From positions 361,769 through 425,768 of the forward strand of contig NZ_JAHHZF010000006.1 of the NCBI RefSeq assembly GCF_018729455.1: a stretch of DNA of 64,000 nucleotides. The letters are read 5' to 3'. How positions within the stretch are numbered: the first letter of the stretch is position 1; the number at the start of each line of letters is the position of its first letter. This stretch comes from Prosthecodimorpha staleyi (GTDB taxonomy: Bacteria; Pseudomonadota; Alphaproteobacteria; Rhizobiales; Ancalomicrobiaceae). Below are positions 1 through 10,300 of this stretch, piece after piece. A program made the translations under genes and the position numbers. A model generated the notes under the pieces. The model did no database searches. It was not told the origin of the DNA and saw nothing but the letters and a program-made list of their open reading frames with translations.

Positions 1-638
1 GCCTCGTCGAAGGGCATCAGCTCGCGGAAGCCCTTGGCCTCCAGGCGCGCCGCGAAGTTCCAGAACAGCAGCGCGGCGTCGAGTTCTCCGGTCTCCAGCT
101 TCTGCTGCAGGAGCGGCGGCGCGCCGAAGACCGGCTCGGCGTCGCGCGTCAGGTCGATGCCGGCCGATTGCCGGGCATAGCCCTGGATCAGGAGCCAGCC
201 CTTGTCGAGCGCCCCCCCGGCGACGCCGATCTTCTTGCCCTTGAGGTCGGCGAGCGTGCGGATCGGCGAGCCGGCCGCGACCATGATCGAGCCTTCGGTG
301 GCCGAGAACGGGATATAGACGACCGGCCGGTTTTCGGCGGTCAGCCGGGCCGCCCAGAGCACGTCCGACACGATCGTGTCGACCTCGCCGGCCTGGAAGG
401 CGATGCGGGCGGCATCATTGGAGGCGAGTTCGACGATCTCGATCTCGACGCCGGCGGCCACGTCCAGCCCGTGCGTCTTGATGACCGAGGTCTCCCAGCT
501 GACGGTGCCGAATTTCAGCACGCCGACCTTCAGCCGCTCGGCCGCCGCGGCCGTGCCGGCGCCCCAGCCGGTCGTGATCACGGCCACCGACGCAGCGAGA
601 GCCAGCGCCAGCACCGACCTCCGCGCAAATCCGACCAT
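1..638 (-). CDS. ABC transporter substrate-binding protein, NMT1/SsuA-like (C-terminus outside window)
   Basis: The frame opens with an ATG at 638 and runs off the left edge, so about 212 residues are visible. An N-terminal signal peptide (an Arg-Arg pair, then an Ala/Leu/Val-rich stretch ending in TAAAAE) marks it as a periplasmic protein. The mature part starts RLKVGVLKFG, contains FQAGEVDTIVSDVLW and then DLKGKKIGVAGG, which is the usual layout of NMT1/SsuA/THI5-like binding proteins that feed nitrate, sulfonate or taurine-type ABC importers. An SD-like AGGAGA precedes the start. The ligand cannot be read, because the partner genes would lie outside the window to the left. Confidence 0.8.
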   Translation of the reverse strand, partial: MVGFARRSVLALALAASVAVITTGWGAGTAAAAERLKVGVLKFGTVSWETSVIKTHGLDVAAGVEIEIVELASNDAARIAFQAGEVDTIVSDVLWAARLTAENRPVVYIPFSATEGSIMVAAGSPIRTLADLKGKKIGVAGGALDKGWLLIQGYARQSAGIDLTRDAEPVFGAPPLLQQKLETGELDAALLFWNFAARLEAKGFRELMPFDE

Positions 639-974
639 GACCGTCTCCTGCAATGCACTGGCCGGATCAAATAGAAGCCCGGCCGGGAAGACAAGCCGCG
701 GCAAGGTCGCAGGAGGCAAAATCACATAAGAAATCAATAAGGGAATCCGGCAGACCCGCAATGGCCGGAGCCGCCCGCGCGGGCCTTCGGCCGGCTTCGG
801 AGCGGTCGTGCGGCGCCCGGACCGGACGCGCCCCGCCACCGCTCACGCGCAAGTGATGCCCGATCGTCCCCTCGGCAACGAATGGGAGGTGAGACACGCT
901 CGACCCGCCGGCCCGATCCCGATCGCGGACCGGCGGCTGAGCGGACCCGACGACCTGCGGAACGGAACCCCATC
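639..974. other. Intergenic gap between divergent genes
   Basis: This 336-base stretch separates the divergently transcribed substrate-binding protein and the membrane protein. It must hold the promoters of both. Short open frames exist, but their composition looks like GC-rich shadow frames and none has a convincing ribosome binding site. I see no RNA gene or clear operator. Confidence 0.5.
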
Positions 975-1655
975 ATGACCACGATCGAAACCCTGCGGAT
1001 GGAACTGAGCACGCGCGGCCTCCTGGCCAAGCTCCTGGCCGGCGGCGCCATCGGGCTCTTGGTCTGGGAGCTCTGGGCCCGCGTCCTGACCAAGGCCGTG
1101 CTCGGCTATCCGCTGGAGCCGGCCGGGCTGATCGATGCCATCGCGCAGCACCAGTTCGGACTGCAGGTGCCCTACTGGCTGCGCGAGGCGCTGCATTACG
1201 GCGTCGGCATCGTCGGCTATCCGCTCGCCTTCTTCGTCATCTCGCGCCTGATGCCGCGCTGGGGCCTGGTGCTGGACGCCGTCGTGTTCGTGACCTTCAC
1301 GGGCGCCTGCATCGGCCAGATCGTCGACGGCACCGGCACGCCGCTGATGTTCATCTTCTATACTGCGGTCCTGGGCCTGCTGGCGTCGCGCGCGATCAAC
1401 CGGGATCCGGCCATCGCGGATGCGATCTCGTGGGGCAACTTCACCTGGTTCAACGCGCTCGGCCTGTTCGCCCCGCTCGGCGGCGGCCTGTCCTTCTATC
1501 TGCTCGGCGAGGGCGGCGAACTCTCCTACATGAGCTTCGTCGGCCATGTCATCTACGGCGCCGTCGCCGCCTGGCTGTTCATACGCTGGACGGCCCCGGC
1601 TGCGCAGGCCGCGCACGGACGCACCGGGGCCGGCGCGATGCTTCAGGCCGGCTGA
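975..1655 (+). CDS. Hypothetical multi-pass membrane protein
   Basis: The product is 226 residues with several hydrophobic segments: about residues 15-35, 65-90, 95-115, 120-140, 155-175 and 185-205. I recognise no catalytic motif. The frame is open back to 882, but the ATG at 975 starts a normal-looking N-terminus (MTTIETLRMELS) just before the first hydrophobic stretch. Its neighbours do not suggest a role: a divergent substrate-binding protein on one side and a mutarotase 110 bases downstream on the other. Confidence 0.7.
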   Translation: MTTIETLRMELSTRGLLAKLLAGGAIGLLVWELWARVLTKAVLGYPLEPAGLIDAIAQHQFGLQVPYWLREALHYGVGIVGYPLAFFVISRLMPRWGLVLDAVVFVTFTGACIGQIVDGTGTPLMFIFYTAVLGLLASRAINRDPAIADAISWGNFTWFNALGLFAPLGGGLSFYLLGEGGELSYMSFVGHVIYGAVAAWLFIRWTAPAAQAAHGRTGAGAMLQAG

Positions 1656-1765
1656 GACGTTCGTCCGGCAGGCGCTTTTCGGTTCCCGTCCGCTCACCCG
1701 ATGGCCTAAACTCGGCGCCGGCCTCCCGAACCGGGGGAGCCGGCGGGCAAATCGGGGGATGCGCC

Positions 1766-2788
1766 ATGGCACCGGTCAACATGTTCGGCTTCCTGCCCGA
1801 CGGCGTAGGCGTCGCCAATCTCTGGATCTCGGGCGGCGGCCTGTCGATCGGCATCATCGGCTACGGCGCCTCGATCCGGGAGCTGACCTTCGATCCCGGC
1901 GACGGCCCACGCCAGACCGTGCTCGGGCTGCAGACGATCGACGACTATCTCGCCCATGCCTCGCATATGGGTGCGATCGCGGGGCGCTACGCCAACCGCA
2001 TCGCCGGGGGCCGCTTCACCCTGGACGGGCGCGAGATCGAGCTCAACCGCAAGCCGGGCGAGACGCATCACCTGCATGGCGGCGTGCGCGGCTTCGGCAA
2101 GCGCGCCTGGAAGGTGGTCGAGCGCGGCACCAAGGCCTGCGCGCTCGAACTCGTCTCGCCGGACGGCGACGAGGGCTATCCGGGCCAGGTCACGGCGCGC
2201 TGCCGCTATGCGATCGCCGGCGACGGCATCCTGCGCATCGAGTTAACTGCCGTCACCGATGCGCCGACCGTCGTCAACTTGGCGCCGCACAGCTATTTCA
2301 ACCTCGACGGCGGGCCGGACGTGCTCGACCATGTCCTGGAGATCGCCGCCGAGGCCTATACGCCGGTCGATGCCGACCTGATCCCGACCGGTGAAATCCT
2401 TCCCGTCGCCGGTACGGACTTCGACTTCCGCCGCTCGCGCCCGATCCGGCTGGAGCGCGACGGCGCGCGCGTCGCCTACGACCACAATTTCGTGGTCGCC
2501 CGCGACCGCGCCGCCGAGCCGCGCTTCATGGCCCGCGCCACCGGCCCGAAAACCGGCACGACGCTGGAGGTCTGGTCGACCGAGCCCGGCCTGCAATTCT
2601 ACGACGCCGCCAAGATGAACATCCCCGTCCCGGGCACGGGCGGCCGGATGTTCGGCCCGGCGGCCGGCTTCTGCCTGGAGCCGCAACTGTTCCCCGACAC
2701 GCCGAACCGGCCGGATTTCGGTTCCGCCGAACTCCGGCCCGGCGAGACCTACCGGCAGGTGACCGAATACCGCTTCTCGGCGCGGTGA
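1766..2788 (+). CDS. galM: Aldose 1-epimerase (mutarotase)
   Basis: The product is 340 residues, normal for the family, and would interconvert alpha and beta anomers of aldoses in the cytoplasm. Family landmarks are GRYANRIAGG near residue 72, HHLHGG near 103, the catalytic His in APHSYFNLDGG (His175), and the catalytic Glu in LEPQLFPDTPNRPDF (Glu305). The frame is open upstream, but the ATG at 1766 gives the expected N-terminus. The stop overlaps the GTG start of the next gene (a sugar kinase), so the two are probably co-translated in sugar metabolism. The natural sugar is not evident. Confidence 0.9.
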   Translation: MAPVNMFGFLPDGVGVANLWISGGGLSIGIIGYGASIRELTFDPGDGPRQTVLGLQTIDDYLAHASHMGAIAGRYANRIAGGRFTLDGREIELNRKPGETHHLHGGVRGFGKRAWKVVERGTKACALELVSPDGDEGYPGQVTARCRYAIAGDGILRIELTAVTDAPTVVNLAPHSYFNLDGGPDVLDHVLEIAAEAYTPVDADLIPTGEILPVAGTDFDFRRSRPIRLERDGARVAYDHNFVVARDRAAEPRFMARATGPKTGTTLEVWSTEPGLQFYDAAKMNIPVPGTGGRMFGPAAGFCLEPQLFPDTPNRPDFGSAELRPGETYRQVTEYRFSAR

Positions 2789-3696
2789 CCGGCATGGCGG
2801 GGGTGCTCTGCGTCGGCATCGCGGCCTACGACATGGTGTTCGGCATCGAGGCGATCCCGGACCGGGCCGGCAAGGTCCGGGCGACGCGTTTCGCGGAGGG
2901 CGGCGGCGGCTGCGCCGGCAATGCGGCGGCGGCGATCGCCCGGCTCGGCGGCCGCGCCGTCTATGCCGGCCGCTTCGGCGCCGACGTCATCGCCGAACGC
3001 ATCCTCGCCGATCTCGTCCGCGAGGGCGTCGAGCCGCGCCATGTGGCCAAGGTCGCCGGGGGCAAGTCCTCGATTTCGGCCATCATGGTCGATGCCGGCG
3101 GCGAGCGGCTGATCGTCAATTTCCGCGATCCGGACCTGCCGGAATGCCTGGATATCCTGCCGACCGCGCTGGCGCCGGATATCGACGCCGTGCTGGCCGA
3201 TACGCGCTGGATCGGTGCCGCCGCCCCCGCCCTGCGGCTCGCGGCGGACGCCGGCCGGCCCGGCATTCTCGATGCCGAGCCGCCGCTCGGCGCGCTGGAC
3301 GCGGCGCTTCAGGCAGCCTCCCATGTCGTTTTCTCGGCGATCGGCCTTGCCGACCTGACCGGCACCGCCGATCCCGTCGCCGGGCTGTCGATCGCGCGCA
3401 GCCGCCTCCCCGGCTGGCTCGCGGTGACCGACGGCGCGGCCGGGACCTTCGTGGCCGGTCCGGACGGGCCGCTGCGCGTGCCGAGCCTGCCGGTCGACGC
3501 CGTCGACACGCTCGGGGCCGGCGATGTCTGGCACGGCGCCTTCGCGCTGCGGCTGGCCGAAGGGGCCGGCGAGATCGAGGCCGTGCGCTTCGCCAACGTC
3601 GCGGCGGCGCTGAAATGCCGGGTCTTCGGCGGCAAGGCCGGCGCCCCGGACCGGGCCGCGGTCGAGGCCGCGCTCGGCGACCTCCCGGATCCCTGA
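2785..3696 (+). CDS. PfkB/ribokinase-family sugar kinase
   Basis: The product is about 303 residues. The GGGCAGNAAAAIARLGG region (residues 40-57) matches the PfkB N-terminal signature, and DTLGAGDVWHGAF near residue 241 is the C-terminal signature with catalytic Asp247. It phosphorylates a sugar or nucleoside with ATP, but the substrate cannot be told. The GTG at 2785 overlaps the galM stop as GTGA; an ATG at 2794 is an alternative start. The overlap with a mutarotase suggests an aldose that is anomerised and then phosphorylated. Confidence 0.88.
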   Translation: MTGMAGVLCVGIAAYDMVFGIEAIPDRAGKVRATRFAEGGGGCAGNAAAAIARLGGRAVYAGRFGADVIAERILADLVREGVEPRHVAKVAGGKSSISAIMVDAGGERLIVNFRDPDLPECLDILPTALAPDIDAVLADTRWIGAAAPALRLAADAGRPGILDAEPPLGALDAALQAASHVVFSAIGLADLTGTADPVAGLSIARSRLPGWLAVTDGAAGTFVAGPDGPLRVPSLPVDAVDTLGAGDVWHGAFALRLAEGAGEIEAVRFANVAAALKCRVFGGKAGAPDRAAVEAALGDLPDP

Positions 3697-3727
3697 TCGG
3701 CTTCCCGAGGACCGGAGCCTTGCCACC

Positions 3728-4309
3728 TCAGCGCGGCAGGATGCCGTCGGCGATCGCCTGCGGATCGAAGGTCCGCGGCCTGTGCCGGATCAGGGTGTAG
3801 AGCCACGGGATCCCGGCGATCACCAAGAGCGCCGTCGCGTAGAACAGGAAATTGGGCACCTTTCCGGTGACCGAGGCCAGCCAGGCGAGCGGCACGCCGA
3901 TCAGCGGGATCGGCGCGGCCAGCATCAGGGTGTAGAGCCAGGCCGGCTTGCCGGCGACGAAGCGGCAGGCCGGATTGGCGGCCGCGATGCGCCGGGCGAG
4001 CGCGCGGACGAAGCCGGCATAGGCCGCCGTCTGCGGGGCGATGCGGATCACATCGAGACAGGTCACCGAGGCGATCGTGAAGCGCTCGCCGGTCTTGACC
4101 GTGATCGTGCAGCGCTGGCGGTTCCATTCCGTGCGCTTCGGGTCGTAGACCAGCCGCATCGTGACGATGTCGGCATAGTCGAGATGGACCGGCTGCTTCA
4201 TGCCGGCATCGATGCGGAGCCGCCCGGCCTGCAGGCGCCAGGTGACCGGCCGCTCGAACAGGGCATTGCGGACCGAATAGGCGTCGGGCACGTCGTGGTC
4301 TGGGGTCAT
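3728..4309 (-). CDS. Hypothetical membrane protein with two C-terminal TM segments
   Basis: The product is 193 residues. The first ~125 are soluble and beta-rich (WRLQAGRLRIDAG, then ITVKTGERFTIASV), looking like a PH-like or YcxB-like fold. Two hydrophobic segments follow at about 128-148 and 155-175. I do not recognise a named family. It converges with the sugar kinase upstream, with 31 bases between the stops, and shares orientation with the two LprI-like genes further right. Confidence 0.7.
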   Translation of the reverse strand: MTPDHDVPDAYSVRNALFERPVTWRLQAGRLRIDAGMKQPVHLDYADIVTMRLVYDPKRTEWNRQRCTITVKTGERFTIASVTCLDVIRIAPQTAAYAGFVRALARRIAAANPACRFVAGKPAWLYTLMLAAPIPLIGVPLAWLASVTGKVPNFLFYATALLVIAGIPWLYTLIRHRPRTFDPQAIADGILPR

Positions 4310-4421
4310 GGGCCTCGCCGCCGGTTCAGGGTTGAGTGGGCTTCGAAGATGGGAAGAACGCCCTCGGAGATCATCGGTCGTCCCGGCACTGGCGGCGCCG
4401 GTCGGACATTCCCCCCTCCCC

Positions 4422-4910
4422 TCAGGGCAGGAACAGGGACTGGTAGGTTTCCCTGGCGAAGGCGATGGTCAGCCGGAGGCGGCAGCGCGGAACCAGGCGC
4501 GGGCTCTCCTCCGCCACGCCGTAGCGCTCGTAGAAGCGGCACGCGGCGGCGCGGTGCGCGCGGAAGCCGGCAGTCAGACCGCGCAGGGCGGCCGCACTGC
4601 CCTTCTGGTCGGCGAGCGCGACGGCCAGCCGGTCGAGCACCTTGTCCCACAGCGCGACCCGCCGGGCGACGCATTCCAGGAAGGCCTTGCCGTCGAGCGC
4701 ATCGCAGACGGTCTCGTCGCGGTCGAGAGCCCGGCACGCCTCCGGAACGGTCGCGCCCTTGCCGGCCTCATAGTTGCCGCCCTCCCCGGTCAGGCAGCGG
4801 GCGATGCGCGCGGCTTCGTCGGTGCCCGCCTCCGCCGAGGCGGCCGGCGGCATCGGCGCGCCGGCGACCAGACCCGCGAGAAGCGCCAGGGCGGCAAGCG
4901 TCTTGTTCAT
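4422..4910 (-). CDS. Secreted LprI-like (DUF1311-type) protein, copy A
   Basis: The product is 162 residues with a signal peptide (ALAALALLAGLVAGAP, then AASAEA). The mature part has four to five cysteines and the block CDALDGKAFLECVARRVALW, which resembles the lysozyme-inhibitor LprI/DUF1311 pattern of paired Cys followed by a Trp/Tyr and Leu-rich helix. It is clearly paralogous to the next gene: both share CDALDG, ALWDKVLDRL, HRAAACR and PRCRLRLTI. A role in the cell envelope is inferred, and lysozyme inhibition is only a family suggestion. Confidence 0.72.
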   Translation of the reverse strand: MNKTLAALALLAGLVAGAPMPPAASAEAGTDEAARIARCLTGEGGNYEAGKGATVPEACRALDRDETVCDALDGKAFLECVARRVALWDKVLDRLAVALADQKGSAAALRGLTAGFRAHRAAACRFYERYGVAEESPRLVPRCRLRLTIAFARETYQSLFLP

Positions 4911-4989
4911 GGAACGTGCGGTCCCCTCGAAAGCCTGCCTCCTCTACGCCATCGCGACGCGCCGCGCGAGAGGCGGGCTCGACACGCCA

Positions 4990-5529
4990 TCACGGGGAAT
5001 AGAGCTGCAGATAGGTGTCCTTGGCATAGTCGATGGTCAGGCGCAGACGGCAGCGCGGCTGATAGTGCGGATTGTCGGTGTTGATGCCGAAGCGGCCGTA
5101 GAGGCGGCAGGCCGCCGCGCGATGACTGCGGAAGCCGGCGAGCGCGCGGGCGACGGCCTCCGGGGCGCCCTTGCGGTCGGCCATGACCGGCTTCAGCCGG
5201 TCCAGCACCTTGTCCCAGAGCGCGATCTCGCGGGCGAAGCATTGCTGCTGCGCGGCGCCGTCGAGTGCGTCGCAGGCGCCGGCGTCGAGATCGATGCCGC
5301 GGCAGGGATCGGGCGGCATCTTGCCGGGGGCGGCCGGCAGGTCGCCGCCCTCGTGGGTGATGCAGGCGGCGCGGCGCTCGACCTCGGCCTCCGCGGCCCC
5401 GGTCGCGGCGGCCGCTTGGACGAGGACGACGCCCGCGACGACGAGCAGGCCCGCCACGCGGGTGGGCCGGAGCGAGGCGGGAACGGGCATGAGCATCGGC
5501 GGGCGGCTCCGGCAGGCAGGCAACGGCAT
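4990..5529 (-). CDS. Secreted LprI-like (DUF1311-type) protein, copy B
   Basis: The product is 179 residues and a tandem paralogue of the gene just downstream. An N-terminal hydrophobic stretch (VAGLLVVAGVVLVQAAAAT) acts as a signal peptide. The mature domain carries CDALDGAAQQQCFAREIALW, the same spacing of cysteines as copy A, and the shared ending PRCRLRLTIDYAKDTY. The start at 5529 has a GGAG five bases upstream; ATGs at 5496 and 5490 are alternatives that shorten the signal region. The pair probably arose by local duplication. Confidence 0.72.
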   Translation of the reverse strand: MPLPACRSRPPMLMPVPASLRPTRVAGLLVVAGVVLVQAAAATGAAEAEVERRAACITHEGGDLPAAPGKMPPDPCRGIDLDAGACDALDGAAQQQCFAREIALWDKVLDRLKPVMADRKGAPEAVARALAGFRSHRAAACRLYGRFGINTDNPHYQPRCRLRLTIDYAKDTYLQLYSP

Positions 5530-5781
5530 TCGGGCTCCGGTCTACGCCATGACGCGCCGACAGGCGAGAGGACGGCATCGGCATGCCGCCGCATGACGAA
5601 AAACGTCATGAAATTCTGGCGCGGTCCGGCGATGGTGGCCCGGCTTGCGTGCCCGTGCGGCGGCGGGCCGGCCGGGCGGGATTGCGCGCCGTGCCGGTCT
5701 CCCGCGCGATCGCGCTCGATTGCGCGGGACTGCGCGCCGTCCTATGTCCAACCGAAGCGATCGCCATCGAGGAGCCGTGCC

Positions 5782-7233
5782 ATGCTGAAGAAGACCAATC
5801 CGTTCCTGCGGGAAGCCAATCTGATCGGCGGCGCCTGGGTGGGAGCGGATTCCGGCGCGGTGATCGAGGTCAACAATCCGGCGACCGGCGAGATCATCGG
5901 CACGGTGCCCAATGCCGGCCGGGCCGAAACCAAGCGCGCCATCGAGGCCGCCCATGCGGCCATGCCGGCCTGGGCCGCCAGGACCGCGGCCGAGCGCGCC
6001 GCCATCCTCCACCGCCTCGCCGGCCTGATCCGCGAGAACCTGGACGGTCTCGCCGAACTCCTGACGCTCGAACAGGGCAAGTCGCTGGCCGAGGCCAAGG
6101 GCGAGGTGCTCGGCTCGGCCGCCTATGTGCAGTGGTTCGCCGAGGAGGCGCGCCGGGTCTATGGCGATGTCATCCCGTCGCCCTGGGGCGGCCGCAAGAT
6201 CCTGGTCATGAAGGAGCCGGTCGGCGTCGCCGCCTGCATCACGCCCTGGAACTTCCCGTCCTCGATGATCTCGCGCAAGGTCGGCGCCGCGCTCGCCGCC
6301 GGCTGCACGGTGGTTGTCAAGCCGGCCGACCTGACGCCCTATTCGGGTCTCGCCTGGGGCGTGCTGGCGGCCGAGGCCGGCGTGCCGGACGGCGTCGTCA
6401 ACATCGTCACCGGCACGGCCGCGCCGATCGGCGATGAATTCATCGACAACCCGCTCGTCCGCAAGCTGACCTTCACGGGCTCGACCGCGGTCGGCAAGAT
6501 GCTGGCTTCGCGCGCCGTCGCCAATATGAAGCGCGTCTCGATGGAGCTCGGCGGCAACGCGCCCTTCATCGTGTTCGACGATGCCGACATCGACCGCGCG
6601 GCCGAGCAGGCGGTGCTGTCGAAGTTCCGCAATTCCGGCCAGACCTGCGTCTGCACCAACCGCTTCTACGTCCAGGCCGGCGTCTACGACGAATTCGCCG
6701 CCAAGTTCGCCAAGGCGGTCGAGGCGCTCAAGGTCGGCAACGGGCTGGAGGCGGGCGTCGCCCAGGGGCCGCTGATCAATGCGGCCGCGATCGCCAAGGT
6801 CGAGGCCCATGTCGCCGACGCGCTCGCCAAGGGCGCCAGCGTGGTGACCGGCGGCGGCCGCCACGATCTCGGCGGCACCTTCTTCACCCCGACGGTGCTG
6901 CGCGACGCCACCCCGGACATGCGCATCGCCACCGAGGAGACTTTCGGCCCGGTCGCGCCGATGTTCCGCTTCGAGACCGAGGCCGAGGCGATCAGCCTCG
7001 CCAATGCGACCGATTTCGGCCTCGCCGGCTACTTCTTCACCCGCGACCTGGCGCGCGCCTTCCGCGTCGCCGCCGCGCTGAAGTTCGGCCAGGTCGGCAT
7101 CAACGAGGGCCTGCTCACCACCGAGGTCGCCCCGTTCGGCGGCGTCAAGGATTCCGGCCTCGGCCGCGAGGGTTCCAAGTACGGCCTCGACGACTATCTG
7201 GACATCAAATACGTCTGCGTCGGCGGCCTCTGA
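5782..7233 (+). CDS. gabD: NAD(P)-dependent succinate-semialdehyde dehydrogenase
   Basis: The product is 483 residues, the normal GabD length. It oxidises succinate semialdehyde to succinate, the last step of the GABA shunt. The motifs are ITPWNFPSSMISRK (cofactor binding), FTGSTAVGK, the catalytic Glu255 in MELGGNAPF, and the nucleophile Cys289 in SGQTCVCTNR, whose VCTNR ending is typical of GabD. A long open frame extends upstream from 4774, but the ATG at 5782 has an AGGAG upstream and gives the family N-terminus. No GABA transaminase gene is next to it. Confidence 0.9.
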   Translation: MLKKTNPFLREANLIGGAWVGADSGAVIEVNNPATGEIIGTVPNAGRAETKRAIEAAHAAMPAWAARTAAERAAILHRLAGLIRENLDGLAELLTLEQGKSLAEAKGEVLGSAAYVQWFAEEARRVYGDVIPSPWGGRKILVMKEPVGVAACITPWNFPSSMISRKVGAALAAGCTVVVKPADLTPYSGLAWGVLAAEAGVPDGVVNIVTGTAAPIGDEFIDNPLVRKLTFTGSTAVGKMLASRAVANMKRVSMELGGNAPFIVFDDADIDRAAEQAVLSKFRNSGQTCVCTNRFYVQAGVYDEFAAKFAKAVEALKVGNGLEAGVAQGPLINAAAIAKVEAHVADALAKGASVVTGGGRHDLGGTFFTPTVLRDATPDMRIATEETFGPVAPMFRFETEAEAISLANATDFGLAGYFFTRDLARAFRVAAALKFGQVGINEGLLTTEVAPFGGVKDSGLGREGSKYGLDDYLDIKYVCVGGL

Positions 7234-7264
7234 GGCCGGACACGGTCCGTTGAAACGCAAGCCG

Positions 7265-7301
7265 GCCCCGGGCCCCGGGTCCGGGGCGGGGTGGTTTTTT
7301 T
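7265..7301 (+). terminator. Rho-independent terminator after gabD
   Basis: A very GC-rich inverted repeat (CCCCGGGCCCCGG against CCGGGGCGGGG) is followed by TGG and seven T residues. It lies between the convergent gabD and RND pump genes and fits termination of the plus-strand transcript. Confidence 0.75.
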
Positions 7302-7356
7302 GCGCCGGGCGCCGGCGGGACGCCTCGGCGCCCCGCCCCTCCGCCGGATAGGACCG

Positions 7357-10300
7357 TCAGTGCGCCGGCGCTTCCGCGGGCTTGTCCGTCCGCCGCGCGC
7401 CGGTCAGCCGTTGCGCGGTGCCGACGACCAGGACGAAGAACAGCGGCACGAAGAAGATGCCGAGCACAGTCGCTGCCAGCATGCCGCCGAGCACGCCGAT
7501 ACCGATCGCGTTCTGCGCGCCCGAGGCCGCCCCCGTGGCGATGGCCAGCGGCAGCACGCCGAGGATGAAGGCGAGCGAGGTCATCACGATCGGGCGCAGG
7601 CGCAGGCGCGAGGCTTCGAGCGTCGCCTCGGCCAGCCCCTTGCCCCGGACTTGCAGGTCGCGGGCGAATTCGACGATCAGGATCGCGTTCTTGGCCGCCA
7701 GCCCGATGGTGGTGAGCAGGCCGACCTTGAAATAGACGTCGTTCGACTGCCCGAATACTTTCGCCGCCACCAGCGCGCCGAGGATGCCGACCGGGACCGC
7801 GAGGATGACCGAGAAGGGGATCGACCAGCTCTCGTAGAGGGCGGCGAGGCACAGGAACACGACCAGCACCGAGATCAGGTAGAGGGCCGTCGCCTGGCTG
7901 CCGGACAGCCGCTCCTGGAACGACAGGCCGGCCCACTGCACCGCAAAGTTCTGGCCGAGCGGCGCGACCAGTTGTTCCACCGCATCCATCGCGGTCCCCG
8001 AACTGACGCCGGCGACCGCATTGCCCTGGATGTTGACAGCGGGCAGCCCGTTGAAGCGGTCGAGCCGGGGCGCGCCAAAGGACCAACTGTTGCTGGAGAA
8101 GGCCGAGAAGGGCACCATCTCGCCGCGGCCATTGCGCACGAACCAGCGGTCGACATCGTCCGGCTGCATGCGGTAAGGCGCGTCGCCCTGGACATAGACC
8201 GGCTTGATCTTGCCGCGGTCGACGAAGTCGTTGACGTAGGTGCCGGCCCAGGCGGTGGTCAGCACGGCATTGATGTCGGCGACCGACAGGCCGAGCGCGC
8301 CGGCCCGCTCCTGGTCGACATCGATGCGGAACTGGGCCTGGTCGGGCTGGCCGTTCTGGCGCACGGCGGAGAGCCGGCCATCCTGGTTGGCGGCTGCGAT
8401 CAGCTTGTCGCGGCCTTCGTTGAGCGCCGCACGGCCGATGCCGCCGGCGTCCTGCAGATACATGTCGAATCCGCCGGATTGGCCGAGCCCCTGAATGGCC
8501 GGGGGTGCCAGGGCGAAGACCTGCGCGTCGCGGATGCGCGAGAGCGCCGCCATGGCGCGGCCGGCGACCGCATGGGCGTAGAGCCGCGGCTCGTGACGCA
8601 GCGAGAAATCCTTCAGGCGAACGAAGGCCATGGCCATGTTCTGGCCGTTGCCGCCGAGACCGAAGCCGACCGCGCCGAAGACGCCCTCGACGGCGTCCTT
8701 CTCGCCGTCCAGGAAATGCCGCGTGACCTGCTCCAGGACCGCCTTGGTGCGCGTTTCCGTCGCCCCGCTCGGCAGCTGGATCGAGACCATCAGCATGCCC
8801 TGGTCCTCCTCGGGGATGAAGGAGCCCGGAATGACGCGAAACAGCATGCCGGCGCCGCCGATCAGGACGGCATAGATCAGCAGAACCCGCAGCGGCCGCT
8901 TCAGGATGCCGGCGACGCCGGCGACGTAGCCGCCGGTCAGCCGGCCGAAACCGCGGTTGAAGAGACCGAAAAAGCCGCTGCGCGCGCCGCCGTCATGCGG
9001 CTTCAGGAGCGAGGCGGTCAGGGCCGGGGTCAGCACCAGCGCGACCACGACCGACAGCAGCATGGCGGTGACGATGGTCACCGAGAACTGCCGATAGATG
9101 ATCCCGACGGAGCCGCCGAAGAAGGCCATCGGCACGAACACGGCGGAGAGCACCAGCGCGATGCCGATCAGCGCGCCGGTGATCTCGTCCATCGACTTCT
9201 CGGTCGCCTCCAGGGGCGAAAGCCCCTCCTCGTTCATGACGCGCTCGACATTCTCGACCACCACGATCGCGTCGTCGACGAGCAGGCCGATCGCCAGCAC
9301 CATGGCGAACATGGTCAGGGTGTTGATCGAATAGCCGAACAGGGCGAGCACGCCGAAGGTGCCGAGCAGCACGACCGGCACGGCGATCATCGGGATGAAG
9401 GTCGCGCGCAGGTTCTGCAGGAAGATCAGCATCACGAAGAACACGAGCACGATCGCCTCGATCAGCGTGTGCTCGACCTTGCCGATCGACAGTTCGACGA
9501 AGGGCGTCGTGTCATAGGGGACGACCACCTCGACATTGGCCGGCAATGCGCGCTTCAGCGTCTCCATCGCCGCCTTGATGCCGACGGCGGTATCGAGCGC
9601 ATTGGCGCCGGTGGCGAGGTTCACGCCGAAGCCGGCCGAGGGGCGGCCGTTGTAGTAGGACGAGGTGGCATAGGATTTCGCTCCGACCTCGACGCGCGCC
9701 ACATCCGACAGGCGCACGATCGCCCCCGCCGTGTCGGTCTTCAGCTTGATGGCGCGGAACTGTTCGGGCGTCGACAGCTGGCTCTGCGCCGTGATGGTGA
9801 CGTTCATCTGCTGGCCGGGCGCCAGCGGCGTCGCGCCGAGCTGGCCGACGGAGACCTGGGCATTCTGCGCCCGCACGGCCGCGACGACATCGGCCGGGGT
9901 CAGCTGGAAGCGGTTCAGCCGGTCCGGATCGAGCCAGATGCGCATGGCATAGCCGGAGCCGAAGATGTTGAGGTCGCCGACGCCGGGCACGCGCCGGATC
10001 GGATCCTCGATATTGCTGGCGATATAGTCGCCGAGATCGTCTGAGGACAGGCTGCCGTCGGTCGAGATCAGCGTCACGACCATGAAGATGCTTTGCCCAC
10101 CCTTGGTCACGGTGACGCCTTGCTGGGTCACCGCATCGGGCAGCAGGGACTGCACCAGCTGCAGCTTGTTCTGCACCTGGACCTGGGCGATGTCCGGATT
10201 GGCGTTCTTGTTGAAGGTCAGCGTGATCGAGGCCTGGCCGCTCGAGGTGCTGTTGGCCGCGATGTAGTCGAGATTTTCCAGGCCGGTCAGATTCTGTTCG

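Noticed and set aside
5542..7260. 572-codon minus-strand frame antisense to gabD
   Set aside because: GabD with full catalytic motifs is on the plus strand. The antisense frame is a GC shadow.
7291..10044. 917-codon plus-strand frame antisense to the RND pump
   Set aside because: The minus frame is a textbook AcrB-type protein. The antisense frame is Asp/Arg/Gln/His-rich without motifs.
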